From assembly GCF_001856685.1 (NCBI RefSeq), contig NZ_CP017812.1, forward strand, positions 372,001-436,000: 64,000 bases of DNA. Direction: 5' to 3'. Of this stretch, positions 44,101-52,131 are shown in pieces. The notes beneath the pieces were generated by a model, which had not been told where the DNA came from, did no database searches, and saw only the letters and a list, made by a program, of their open reading frames with translations. The translations under genes were made by a program, and so were the position numbers. The stretch is from Boudabousia tangfeifanii. GTDB taxonomy: Bacteria > Actinomycetota > Actinomycetes > Actinomycetales > Actinomycetaceae. Position 1 is the first letter of the stretch, and each line of letters opens with the position of its first letter.

Positions 44101-45866
44101 AGCGAATCCTTCGCACCGACCTCGCCCGGCTCAGGGGTAGTGTTAACCTGGTTGTTCCAACGGAAAGCCGGTGGCACCACCGGAACCGGGCTAAACATGG
44201 CCTTGTCGTTCGCCTTCACACGGCGCACAAAATCGGCCGCCGAAACCTTCTGGGAAGGCTTCCAAGTCTTCTGACTCATCGCCGCCAACATGGGCAGGGA
44301 ATCGTCACCAATAAAGTCGGCCGTTTTCAAATCCGGCTTATCGCACCAAATGGCGTAAGACGAACCGAGGACGTGATCTGGTTCCACCTCACGCGTGCGC
44401 TTTTCCGGGAAAATCCGAGGATTGTACTCGGACAAAATCTTCGGAGCGTCAGCGTGATCGTGGTACGCACAAGTCGGGCAAGCCGGGAGCACATAGTAGA
44501 AGTACTTATCCGAAACGTTCAACAACTTGTGACCATGCTGGACCAGTTTCTCAGTCGAAGGCATCTTCCAAGACCACTGCGTCCAGTAGCCCACCTGCAC
44601 GTCACCCGGGATCGATTCCATCTCCGAGGTGTACAACAAGTCAGACCAAACGCGGCTAGTCGTGTAGCCCTTCGCCTTCACATACTTGTCCATTTCCTTC
44701 AAGAAGTGCATGTAACCGTCCATCACCTGGGCGCCCGCACCCACCTGATCCTCGGCATACTTCTTAAGCTTCGGGAGCTTGCTGGCCAAACGGTTCGGAA
44801 TCCAATCCATCGGGAAAACTTCGTCGCCACCAATCATCCAAGTGGTGGTCTGACCCGCAAAGATTGGGGCAAACTCGTCAACCAAACCCTTCAGGAAGTT
44901 AACCGCCTCAGGATTCGAGTAGTCGATCATCTTCTGCGCGTACTCGTCCTCGGACGCACGGAACTCAGGCTTACTCTTCAAAATCCACTGCAAGTGACCC
45001 GGCATGTCGAACGCGGGAACCACCTCAACATGGCGGGACTTCGCGTAAGCCACGATCTCCTTCGCCTCATCCTGAGTAATAAACTCCGGGCTCATCAAAT
45101 TCGGGTGCTTCTTTGACTCCAGGCGGAAACCCTCATTTTCTGAAAAATGCCACTGCAACTGGTTAATCTTCAACGAAGACATGCGATCAATTTCCTTCAG
45201 GAACCAATCCTTCGGGAAATACTTACGGGCCGCATCCACATGCAAAGAACGAACCGGGTAATCCGACCAGTCGGCCACCTCGCCAGACTGCACCAAATGA
45301 CCCGAACGCAAAGCCTGCAACATGGTCTGGCCCGCATAGTACAAGCCGCGGGCCTCGGGTGCCTTCAAAGTGATGACACCCTTCGCACAATTCAACTGGT
45401 AAGCATCAGCCTGCTTCCCCTCAGGGGCGCTTGAAACCTGGCCGGTCTCCAGCACAATATCGCCCTTACGAGGCGAACCCTCGGCAGCCACCTGGTACTC
45501 GTGACCAGTCGCCGCCTTCAACTGCGCCGCCAAAGTCTTCGCATCAGCCGTCCGACGCTCATCGCCACCACGCAAAATCAATTTGCCATCAGGGCGGGTC
45601 ACACAAGCCGTGCCCCCATCAAGATTCATAGATTGCGGAGTCGGGATAACAGCATTCAAGCCCTCCCCATTGTCCTCCGGAACATCCAGCTCCTCATCGT
45701 CCGCATCCGAACTTGCAGCTGGAACCGCCTCATTCACTCCGTTGCTACCAGAGGCCGACAAATCGCCCGGATCAGCCTGGGCCGAAGGGGATAAAGAAAC
45801 CCCGCCAAGACCCGAAGCCACCAGGGCCGCGGTCGCTGTCACAACGCCAAAACGCTTCAGTGACAT
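41190..45866 (-). CDS. SLH-anchored GH20 beta-N-acetylhexosaminidase with discoidin domain and coiled-coil spacer
   Basis: 1558 residues from the ATG at 45866 (AAGGAG 5 bases upstream). Signal peptide, then a GH20b N-domain (NAVIPTPQSMNL onward) and the GH20 barrel with catalytic pair in WMIGGDEVFP (D348-E349). An interdomain segment and an F5/8-type C (CBM32) domain follow at about 634-772 (NLALERPVTVSG, WIYVDLGEDKTLDKVKIYW). Residues about 853-1312 are a long Ala/Lys/Glu coiled coil, then a Pro/Glu linker and three SLH repeats (about 1365-1558). It would remove terminal GlcNAc or GalNAc from mucin-type glycans at the cell surface. The coiled coil likely projects the enzyme outward, an uncommon design. 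Confidence 0.9.
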   Translation of the reverse strand: MSLKRFGVVTATAALVASGLGGVSLSPSAQADPGDLSASGSNGVNEAVPAASSDADDEELDVPEDNGEGLNAVIPTPQSMNLDGGTACVTRPDGKLILRGGDERRTADAKTLAAQLKAATGHEYQVAAEGSPRKGDIVLETGQVSSAPEGKQADAYQLNCAKGVITLKAPEARGLYYAGQTMLQALRSGHLVQSGEVADWSDYPVRSLHVDAARKYFPKDWFLKEIDRMSSLKINQLQWHFSENEGFRLESKKHPNLMSPEFITQDEAKEIVAYAKSRHVEVVPAFDMPGHLQWILKSKPEFRASEDEYAQKMIDYSNPEAVNFLKGLVDEFAPIFAGQTTTWMIGGDEVFPMDWIPNRLASKLPKLKKYAEDQVGAGAQVMDGYMHFLKEMDKYVKAKGYTTSRVWSDLLYTSEMESIPGDVQVGYWTQWSWKMPSTEKLVQHGHKLLNVSDKYFYYVLPACPTCAYHDHADAPKILSEYNPRIFPEKRTREVEPDHVLGSSYAIWCDKPDLKTADFIGDDSLPMLAAMSQKTWKPSQKVSAADFVRRVKANDKAMFSPVPVVPPAFRWNNQVNTTPEPGEVGAKDSLSYRYVLENTGRKQLNPTAKVVAEGLPMSWADAKAELTMPEPPQPPNLALERPVTVSGHEVRNRFPKEKATDGITEPADLREDRWSSNESDNAWIYVDLGEDKTLDKVKIYWENACAARYKIQVSRDAEHWTDATEELTATNCPKVDTVKLNAEGKWRYVKMQGLKRTAAANGNFYGMSLYEFEVYPPAKVVPTPEVPAVKVEGNALTWTGVVPAGATLTLSGKAKLNASPAGGELAIKTVSSSAKLENFTDAKTFTVAEQPFDDTELAKELEAAKAAKAKAEDAKQAAEKAAEDAKAGKAPADEADGAADQDLQASKDELMTAGEKAAAEAKAVTNAKESAQKVKELAQAAKAALNEVEKQAEAAKQAGAEAEKAAGVAREAEKAIAPAEQALADAKQALTDAKALTDVHPREKALKVQIATEKVAETEAKLAEAKAKSAEADTKLAIAQTKANAAAKQTEAAQTRAKVANTRLEMMALRNSALQAEEKAVKGEKDLADAKEKNQELASQLEKAQQGQQVAEDEATKAKADAAKKTEELASAKADLVKAKEQVTDANRKAAEAKNQADAAEAKAEAAKAEAQAANGKLQEATARAEAAEKKAAEAYEQAKAAGKSEAEARAAEKAAKAEAEQARQAEQAAKADAQKAREAEQAARDEATQARSAEQAAKADANKARAQAQQAQAKASSAEARANLAEKKLTKANADLRASQKEVKELKEKLGQKPPVATPEPPSTGTPEEPSPATPEVPSPATPEAPVVDYQVTLKTLSDQVNTEFKDMPHGTQFAGEVKWLRHKGITTGWPDGTFRPLAPMTRAAMITFIYRLEGQPEVKVPKSNVFKDVPASYYFSKEIAWAKAKGITTGWADGTFHPEESVSREAIAAFLHRYCENGGKCHPDLRAASLDRVKAQPRFKDVPAKSLFAKDINWLAKARVTTGWPDGTFRPHQPVQRDAMAAFFYRLTHNTVDPIKK

Positions 45867-46061
45867 ACATTCTCCTTGTGCTACAGCCGAGTCATCATTG
45901 ATCCGGCACGAATTCACACCACCCAAGTCCTTTCTATGGGTAGAGATTCGTCTATTTTACTCTTTTTTCAGCGCAAAATAAAACGAAATAGTGACCTGCG
46001 CAAAAGTTGCCGAGCCGCTTTATTAATGTCGCAACGTGGTGTCACACTAGGTTTGGGGTGG

Positions 46062-46190
46062 CCGAGGGCGAGTGGTGTGGGGGCGGGTGGGTTGCTCCCG
46101 CCCTGGTGGGTTCGCACTGCTCGCGACCCCACCAATGCCCGTCCGCACCCCGAGCACCCCACCCGCACCCACAAGGGGTTCGTCCTCGTG
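46062..46190. repeat. Hairpin element A, copy 1
   Basis: 129-bp GC-rich element closely repeated at 46879-47007. It begins CCGAGGGCG and ends CGTCCTCGTG, near-inverted termini. Within it GGGGGCGGGTGGGTTGCTC pairs with the segment near 46153-46171, and an inner GGTGGGTTCGC pairs with GCGACCCCACC, so most of the element folds into one long hairpin. It sits just beyond the 3' end of the minus-strand membrane gene that the two copies bracket. The rest of the 45867-46231 gap holds only the GH20 promoter region. Confidence 0.8.
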
Positions 46191-46231
46191 GGCAGAGCAG
46201 ACGACAGCAAACGTGGGGGAGAGGCGTTGCG

Positions 46232-46831
46232 CTAGCGTGGCTGCAGGGCCAAGACGCCCGTGTTCGGATAGAACTCAACTGGCGCATCGTGCAGCTGATC
46301 CAAACTCTGGTACTTGTGCACCCCATCGCGCACCACAAACCAAACCTGCAACTTTTGCCCATCGGAACTCTGCAAGGTGACGCGCTCACCATCCCGGTAG
46401 TGGCCAAAACGCGTCCGAATCTTGTAGGGCGCCCGTTCCACGAACGAAAAATTCTTGGTGACGGTCCCGCCCGTCAAATCAAGAACCGCATTAAAGCCTT
46501 GCGGCACCGCCGAAACCAACAAATAAATCAGCACCAACAAGGTCAGGCCGCTCTTAAACATTTTTACATTCCGCGGCTCAGGAATCTGAGTCGGTGAACT
46601 GGTTGAATCCCGTTTCGTCCTCGTCAAAGAGAAACTTAAAACTACTAGGGCGGAAGCAACCACAATTTGCGCAAACATCAAACCGAGCTGCACCCAAACC
46701 CCTATCAGGCCAAAGGTGCTGTTGTAGCTGTATCGCAACCAGAACAAGAAAGCCAGAACCGCCACGATCACGTACCCGACTGTCACAGCGGTGCGGAACT
46801 GCTTATCGTTTTGCCATCGCTCTCTCAACAT
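46232..46831 (-). CDS. Three-helix membrane protein of unknown function, bracketed by element A
   Basis: 199 residues, GGGAGG 3 bases before the ATG at 46831. Helices at about 16-36, 45-68 and 94-112, a short polar loop after helix 2 (TRTKRDSTSSPTQIPEPR), then a C-terminal soluble domain of about 85 residues (VERAPYKIRTRFGHYRDGE, ending in NTGVLALQPR) that should be extracytoplasmic. I recognise no family. The two 129-bp hairpin repeats lie 41 bp beyond its stop and 47 bp before its start, so gene and repeats form a discrete 0.95-kb cassette. Confidence 0.65.
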   Translation of the reverse strand: MLRERWQNDKQFRTAVTVGYVIVAVLAFLFWLRYSYNSTFGLIGVWVQLGLMFAQIVVASALVVLSFSLTRTKRDSTSSPTQIPEPRNVKMFKSGLTLLVLIYLLVSAVPQGFNAVLDLTGGTVTKNFSFVERAPYKIRTRFGHYRDGERVTLQSSDGQKLQVWFVVRDGVHKYQSLDQLHDAPVEFYPNTGVLALQPR

Positions 46832-46878
46832 GCACCTCCCGCTATCTTCTGGCTGCTCACTTTCCCTTATATTACCGA

Positions 46879-47007
46879 CCGAGGGCGTGTGGTGTGGGGG
46901 CGGGTGGGTTGCTCCCGCCCTGGTGGGTTCGCGCTGATCGCGACCCCACCAATGCCCGTCCGCACCCCGAGCACCCCACCCGCCCCCACAAGTGGTTCGT
47001 CCTCGTG
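46879..47007. repeat. Hairpin element A, copy 2
   Basis: Second 129-bp copy, the same length as the copy at 46062-46190, and differing at only a handful of positions (for example CGCACTGCTCGCGA versus CGCGCTGATCGCGA, which keeps or improves the inner stem; CCGCACCC versus CCGCCCCC, which restores the outer stem). Such compensatory differences suggest the fold is conserved. It lies upstream of both the membrane gene (minus) and the McrB gene (plus). Confidence 0.8.
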
Positions 47008-47072
47008 GAATAATGTCTGGGTAGCCAGATGACTGCTAACGGTGGCAGTTTGTCGATGACGAATCGGGGACA

Positions 47073-49259
47073 ATGATGAGTGAAGAGTACGACTGGATTG
47101 ACTTCTACACGAAGTTTGCGGACAAGCTGTTGGAATACAAGCATCGGCGTCCCGAACTAATTGCGTTGATTCAGGAGATGTACGAAGCGATCGGTGAGAA
47201 GTTCCCGAAGCTGGAAGCTGAAGGCGTGCCGACTGACATTGATCCTTACACCGTTTATGGCTTGTTTAATAAAGGTATTCGTGACTCTACTCGTAAAAAA
47301 ATCGTCGATTATCTGAACTCTAAGTTGGGTTTGAATTCAAGACCAGTTTCGTCATTTAATGGAGTTCCAATACTCAATAATCAAAATGCTACTTTTTATG
47401 CATTCCGATGGAATGCTAGGAGAACTGATAAAGATATAGATAATCTTTGGGATGTTTTTGAGGCATCGGTGCGCTTGGCAGACAATGAAAATGAAGAAAA
47501 TAGGAAATTATTCGTCGCTGCATATGAAAATCTGAGTGAACAGTTCAATATTCGCTGGAATATTACCTTTGGTTTTTACTGGACTCGCCCGAACCGTTTT
47601 CTTAGCTTAGATGGTCGTAATCGTTGGTATCTGGGTACTGAGGCTTTGGCTGGAGAGGTTTGTGCCTCTGTCGTACCAAGGAAAAATACTTCGCACGTTC
47701 CAACCGGCGAAGAGTATTTGCAGATTTGTGACACGGTTATAGGGCAGTTGGGAACGTCTAATTGTCCGGCCGCTTCTTTACCGGAGTTGAGCTATGAGGC
47801 TTGGCTTGAATCTGAGCGTGTTAACAAGGAAGAGGATGAACGTAAGGCCAAGGAAAAGGAGAAAGCTAAAAATTCATTGGGAGATGGTGACGTTTCCCGT
47901 CAGCGGTTCTGGTTAATTTCTCCGAGTAAGTTCGCCTCTGTTACGGATGATTTGTTTGATCGTGGAGTGATGATTTTAGGCTATCCTTCGATTGGGGACT
48001 TAGCTGATTTCGAATCACGCGATGAGATCCGTGAGGTTTTAAAGGAATCTATTTCTGATGAAAGCCAGCAGAAGAATGTCTCTTTAGCGATGTGGCAGTT
48101 TGTATCTGAAGTACAGATTGGTGATGCCGTTTATATTAAAGAGGGTCCGAATAAAATTATCGGTTGGGGGATTGTAGCCGAAAACTATCGTTTTGAGGAA
48201 AAGGCTAACTTCCCATATATGCGTCAAGTGGATTGGAAATCTAGAGAGATTTTCACACCAGTTAGTGGGTTGCCCAATAAAACTTTCACGGAAATTACCG
48301 ACGACCAGGTGTTGCTGACGAACTTGGAAGAGTTTTACGCCCAGTCTGATGATGTGGTGGAGGATTTCGAGGCTGAGTCTTTGGAGAAACAGTACCCGGC
48401 TTATGGGCGCGCTGATTTTCTGTCTGAGGTGTTTGTGACCGAGGGGCAGTATGAGTCGATGGTGCAAGCCTTACGCACGAAGAAAAACATTATTCTGCAG
48501 GGTGCCCCCGGGGTGGGAAAGACTTTCATTGCCAAGCGTTTGGCCTACTCCATGATGGGGGAGAAGGATATCAATCGGGTGATGATGGTGCAGTTCCATC
48601 AGAGTTACTCGTATGAGGATTTCATTGAGGGCTACCGTCCGGCCGGTAGTGGCTTTGAACTACAAAAGGGTGCTTTCTACAGTTTCTGTAAGCGCGCTGC
48701 TGACGACTTGGAGAATGACTACTTTTTCATTATTGACGAGATTAACCGAGGCAATCTTTCGAAGATTTTCGGTGAGCTGTTCATGTTGATTGAGAACGAC
48801 AAGCGCGGCAAGAGCAACAAGCTGCAATTGTTGTATTCGAAAGAGTTGTTCCACGTGCCAGAGAATGTGTATTTGATTGGCATGATGAACACGGCAGATC
48901 GCTCTTTGGCGATGCTGGATTACGCGTTGCGCCGTCGTTTTGCGTTTATTGAGCTACCTCCCGGTTTTGCTACCGAGGGATTTGGTCGCTACCGTGACGC
49001 CCTCGGCAGTGAACAACTGAACCTGCTGCTGCAAAAAGTGAACGAGCTGAACCAGGCAATTGCCGCCGATGATTCCCTAGGGGAGGGCTTCTGCGTGGGC
49101 CACAGCTATTTCTGCAACCTTGAACGCGAAACTTGCGACACTAGTGCCCTGTCAGCGATTGTGGAGTTCGAACTATTACCGCTGGTTAAAGAGTACTGGT
49201 TTGACGAGCCCGCGAAGGTGCGCGACTGGTCGGATCGTTTGCGGAGGACTTTGAGTTGA
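47073..49259 (+). CDS. mcrB: McrB-type AAA+ restriction GTPase with EVE/PUA-like DNA-reading domain
   Basis: 728 residues (ATG 47073; ATG 47076 is equally placed). The N-terminal ~245 residues resemble no domain I know. Residues about 275-430 (RQRFWLISPSKFASVTDDLFDRG, VYIKEGPNKIIGWGIV) look like an EVE/PUA-type fold that reads modified bases. The AAA+ motor has Walker A GAPGVGKTF (about 477), Walker B FFIIDEINRGN and sensor MMNTADRSLAMLDYALRRRFAF, the McrB signature. With McrC it should translocate on and cut DNA carrying modified cytosines, such as phage DNA. The N-terminal half is AT-rich relative to neighbours and has none of the iterated octamers until 48998, suggesting transfer. Confidence 0.9.
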   Translation: MMSEEYDWIDFYTKFADKLLEYKHRRPELIALIQEMYEAIGEKFPKLEAEGVPTDIDPYTVYGLFNKGIRDSTRKKIVDYLNSKLGLNSRPVSSFNGVPILNNQNATFYAFRWNARRTDKDIDNLWDVFEASVRLADNENEENRKLFVAAYENLSEQFNIRWNITFGFYWTRPNRFLSLDGRNRWYLGTEALAGEVCASVVPRKNTSHVPTGEEYLQICDTVIGQLGTSNCPAASLPELSYEAWLESERVNKEEDERKAKEKEKAKNSLGDGDVSRQRFWLISPSKFASVTDDLFDRGVMILGYPSIGDLADFESRDEIREVLKESISDESQQKNVSLAMWQFVSEVQIGDAVYIKEGPNKIIGWGIVAENYRFEEKANFPYMRQVDWKSREIFTPVSGLPNKTFTEITDDQVLLTNLEEFYAQSDDVVEDFEAESLEKQYPAYGRADFLSEVFVTEGQYESMVQALRTKKNIILQGAPGVGKTFIAKRLAYSMMGEKDINRVMMVQFHQSYSYEDFIEGYRPAGSGFELQKGAFYSFCKRAADDLENDYFFIIDEINRGNLSKIFGELFMLIENDKRGKSNKLQLLYSKELFHVPENVYLIGMMNTADRSLAMLDYALRRRFAFIELPPGFATEGFGRYRDALGSEQLNLLLQKVNELNQAIAADDSLGEGFCVGHSYFCNLERETCDTSALSAIVEFELLPLVKEYWFDEPAKVRDWSDRLRRTLS

Positions 49260-50287
49260 TTCCAACTCGAAACATTTACTACATGCTCGCCTACGCTTTC
49301 ACGGTGTTGCGCGAGGACAAGTACCGTGAGGTGGCGACCGAGGATTTTGACCATTCGGCCGACTTACTGGCGGCAATCCTTGAACGGGGGATTAGTTCGC
49401 AAGTCAAGCGAGGGTTGGGGCGCGACTATTTGGATCGAACGGACCAATTGTCGAGTTTGCGCGGCAAGATTGAGGTCAGTGAGTCGGTGAAAACGCAGGC
49501 TTTTCAACGCCGCCAAATGGTGTGCTCCTACGACGATTTTTCGGTGGATACGGCCGCGAACCGGATCATTAAGGCGACCGTAAACTTGTTGTTGCGTTCT
49601 GACATTGATAAGTCGCGCAAGAAGAGTTTGCGCAAGCTGATGGTGTTTTTCGCCGAGGTGCGTTTGGTGGACTTACGTCAGGTGAGCTGGCGTTTACGTT
49701 ACGATCGCAACAACCAAACATACCGGATGCTGATTGGGGTTTGTTGGCTAGTTTTTAAGGGCCTGTTACAGACCGAGGACGATGGTTCGACTCGTTTGAT
49801 GAGCTTCTTTGATGAGAGCAGCATGTGCCGGCTTTATGAAAAATTCATCCTTGAGTTCTATCGCCAAGAGCACCCGGAACTCACGGCGGAAGCTTCCCAA
49901 ATTGGGTGGGTGCTGGACGATGGTTTCTCGGACATGCTGCCGATCATGCGCAGCGACATTACGTTGAGCCGTGGTGAAGAAGTGCTGATCATTGACGCGA
50001 AATACTATTCGCACACCACAACCGTCAATTACGACGTGCACAAAATCAAGTCGGCAAACTTGTACCAGATTTTTACCTATGTGAAGAACAAGGATGCCAG
50101 CTTGAACTCACAACCACACCAGGTTTCAGGGATGCTGCTTTATGCCAAAACGGATGAGGAAATCCAGCCCGACTGCGTCTACCAGATGAGCGGCAACCAG
50201 ATCAGCGTCAAGACCCTCGACTTGAATTTGCCCTTCGAAGAAATCCGCGCCCAACTAGACCAAATCGTCTCCGATCACTTTGCCTAA
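49256..50287 (+). CDS. mcrC: McrC nuclease subunit
   Basis: 343 residues, TTG start overlapping the McrB stop by 4 bp (TTGA), with GGAGG 8 bases upstream: coupled translation. The N-terminus IPTRNIYYMLAYAF is typical of McrC. The PD-(D/E)xK nuclease core is in the last third: MRSDITLSRGEEVLIIDAKYY supplies Asp and the D-A-K triad, with YQIFTYVKN following. McrC binds the McrB hexamer, stimulates its GTPase and cleaves DNA. Both subunits are full length. Confidence 0.92.
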   Translation: MIPTRNIYYMLAYAFTVLREDKYREVATEDFDHSADLLAAILERGISSQVKRGLGRDYLDRTDQLSSLRGKIEVSESVKTQAFQRRQMVCSYDDFSVDTAANRIIKATVNLLLRSDIDKSRKKSLRKLMVFFAEVRLVDLRQVSWRLRYDRNNQTYRMLIGVCWLVFKGLLQTEDDGSTRLMSFFDESSMCRLYEKFILEFYRQEHPELTAEASQIGWVLDDGFSDMLPIMRSDITLSRGEEVLIIDAKYYSHTTTVNYDVHKIKSANLYQIFTYVKNKDASLNSQPHQVSGMLLYAKTDEEIQPDCVYQMSGNQISVKTLDLNLPFEEIRAQLDQIVSDHFA

Positions 50288-50334
50288 TCCCCACACCTTT
50301 TGGCACTTTGGTTTTGCGGGTTTATGTTAGTGGC

Positions 50335-51078
50335 ATGGATGAGAATGCCTTGTTGGATGAGTTAGCCGGGTGGATTTCCCAGGCCCGTCGCGGTGTCTTT
50401 TTTGGCGGCGCGGGAGTCTCGACCGATTCAGGGATCCCTGATTTTCGTTCGGCTGCGGGCTTGTATGCGCAGCGTGGTGAGGGCGATAGCCCCGAATACC
50501 TGCTCAGCCACGAGTGCTTAATGTACGAGCCGGAAAAGTTTTACCATCTGTACAAGAACGAGCTGGTACACCCCGAGGCAAAACCCAACGCCGCACACGA
50601 GGCTGTTAACACCCTGGTGGATCGTGGGCATCTATCTTGCGTGGTCACCCAGAACATTGACGGTTTGCACCAGGCGGCCGGCACCCAAAAAGTGTTCGAA
50701 TTGCACGGTTCAACCGCCAGGCACTATTGCGTTGGCCCAGCCGCCCATGAGGCCACCCTCGAGCAGGTGATGCAGGCCGAGGGCGTGCCCTACTGTCAGC
50801 AGTGTGGCGAAATGATCCGCCCAGACGTAGTGCTTTACGGTGAAGCCCTCGACGAAAACATGATCGAAGGCTCCGTCACGGCTCTGGCCGCCGCAGACTT
50901 GGTGATTGTCGGTGGAACCTCGCTAAACGTGTACCCGGCGGCTGGGTTCCTCCGCTACTACCAAGGGGATCGGCTGGTGCTAATCAATGCGGAACCAACC
51001 GCCTGGGACTCCCGAGCCGACCTAGTCATCCACGGTCGCCTCGGTCAGGTCCTAACCGCCGCACTCGAACGGCTCTGA
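50335..51078 (+). CDS. Sirtuin (NAD-dependent protein deacylase)
   Basis: 247 residues from the ATG at 50335; no Shine-Dalgarno, and TATGTT 6 bases before the ATG hints at a leaderless message. GAGVSTDSGIPDFRSAAG (NAD site), TQNIDGLHQAAG, catalytic His in ELHGST and GTSLNVYPAAG are all present. The zinc site is incomplete: the first pair reads CVGP (C132, P135) where CxxC is expected, while the second, CQQC, is intact. A nearby His (PAAH) may substitute. It removes acyl groups from lysines in the cytoplasm. Its stop is 4 bp from the convergent neighbour's stop. Confidence 0.88.
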   Translation: MDENALLDELAGWISQARRGVFFGGAGVSTDSGIPDFRSAAGLYAQRGEGDSPEYLLSHECLMYEPEKFYHLYKNELVHPEAKPNAAHEAVNTLVDRGHLSCVVTQNIDGLHQAAGTQKVFELHGSTARHYCVGPAAHEATLEQVMQAEGVPYCQQCGEMIRPDVVLYGEALDENMIEGSVTALAAADLVIVGGTSLNVYPAAGFLRYYQGDRLVLINAEPTAWDSRADLVIHGRLGQVLTAALERL

Positions 51079-51081
51079 GCC

Positions 51082-52086
51082 TCAGAACTCAATACACGGG
51101 TCGCTGATTAGGCGATTTTTGTTCTTGTACCCCAAAGTGCGCAGAATCAAGAAAACAGGAGCTTTCGTCGCAAGAGGTATCCGAGTCTGTTCCCCGCGCC
51201 CAAAGCTGGCGTAACCACCACTATTTTGAATGCGATCCTCGTCCATTTGGGCAAGCGAGGTAAAGGGGAGCGTGGTGTAACTAAATTCGCCTTGCGCAGC
51301 CGTGTACCCAGCAAAACCTGCCCCTCTTGCACTAATCCCATCGGGAGTAATGGTTAGTTGAGTGTGCACCCGCGACTCGTAAAAGGTGTAACCGCCCTCG
51401 GGAAAAATCTTCAGATGCAGCATCGTGTTATCGGCAACGTCACCGTATTGGTACAGTCTGGCCCACTCTGGCCCCTGATCCCACGCAATATCCACCTGCA
51501 AATGGCTCCCCTGGGGCACCATCACCATCCTTAACGGAGAAAACTCGTTGGTTATTTTCGCTAGTTGTGTTTCGACCTTCTGCAGGCTCGCGGGGCTAGT
51601 GTACGTTTGGTAAATATCGAGGTCGTAAAACTCCCGCATAATCGGAGCCCACGAAGGAAGCAACTGCTCTTGAGCCCGCCGCGACAAGTTCTTTCCCCAC
51701 TTCTTCAAAGCGCCGCCGAGGGCGAGCAACCCCACAGGCGCACCAAAAAACACAAGAGTGATAGTCCCCTTGACTGCCACCAGGCCCTCCATGGATTTTC
51801 CCGAAAAATTGTCTGGCGAGGCAAGGCTATACACGATGGGCACCACAATCAGCGCAATCAGCAAAGCAAACGCTGACATGAAAATGAAAACCCAACCAGA
51901 AGTAATAGCCATAAAAGCCCCAACATTGATGCCCGTACCCTCCAAAGGAATAGTTCGAATCTCCGTGGGAACAAGACCGCGCTCAGTCGGATACTCAATC
52001 ACCGCACCATCTCGCGCACCCTGGCGCGGGGCCCGATCACCCGGTTCATGATTCAACCCAAAATTCGAGTTGACCCTAAACTCCAT
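51082..52086 (-). CDS. Membrane protein of unknown function
   Basis: 334 residues from the ATG at 52086 (GGAAGG 7 bases upstream; a GTG at 52089 is adjacent). A cytoplasmic ~50-residue start is followed by two hydrophobic helices (about 52-80, WVFIFMSAFALLIALIVVPIV, and 95-117), then a soluble C-terminal part of about 210 residues without recognised motifs, ending LGYKNKNRLISDPCIEF. It follows the membrane-anchored gene upstream by 42 bp in the same direction and is probably the last gene of a three-gene unit with the DUF2207 protein. Confidence 0.65.
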   Translation of the reverse strand: MEFRVNSNFGLNHEPGDRAPRQGARDGAVIEYPTERGLVPTEIRTIPLEGTGINVGAFMAITSGWVFIFMSAFALLIALIVVPIVYSLASPDNFSGKSMEGLVAVKGTITLVFFGAPVGLLALGGALKKWGKNLSRRAQEQLLPSWAPIMREFYDLDIYQTYTSPASLQKVETQLAKITNEFSPLRMVMVPQGSHLQVDIAWDQGPEWARLYQYGDVADNTMLHLKIFPEGGYTFYESRVHTQLTITPDGISARGAGFAGYTAAQGEFSYTTLPFTSLAQMDEDRIQNSGGYASFGRGEQTRIPLATKAPVFLILRTLGYKNKNRLISDPCIEF

Positions 52087-52131
52087 CACTAAACCTTCCC
52101 ACCTAGAATCGTCCTCACGGCACCAGCCCGG

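Noticed and set aside
42854..45116. Long plus-strand frames opposite the GH20 gene (up to about 467 codons)
   Set aside because: Antisense shadows of a high-GC, repetitive, Ala/Lys/Glu-coding gene; they lack ribosome sites and have skewed Arg/His/Leu or Ala/Ser composition.
45968..47144. Several 60-130-codon frames over hairpin elements A
   Set aside because: They follow the repeat in both copies and strands with no ribosome sites; explained by GC-rich hairpin DNA.
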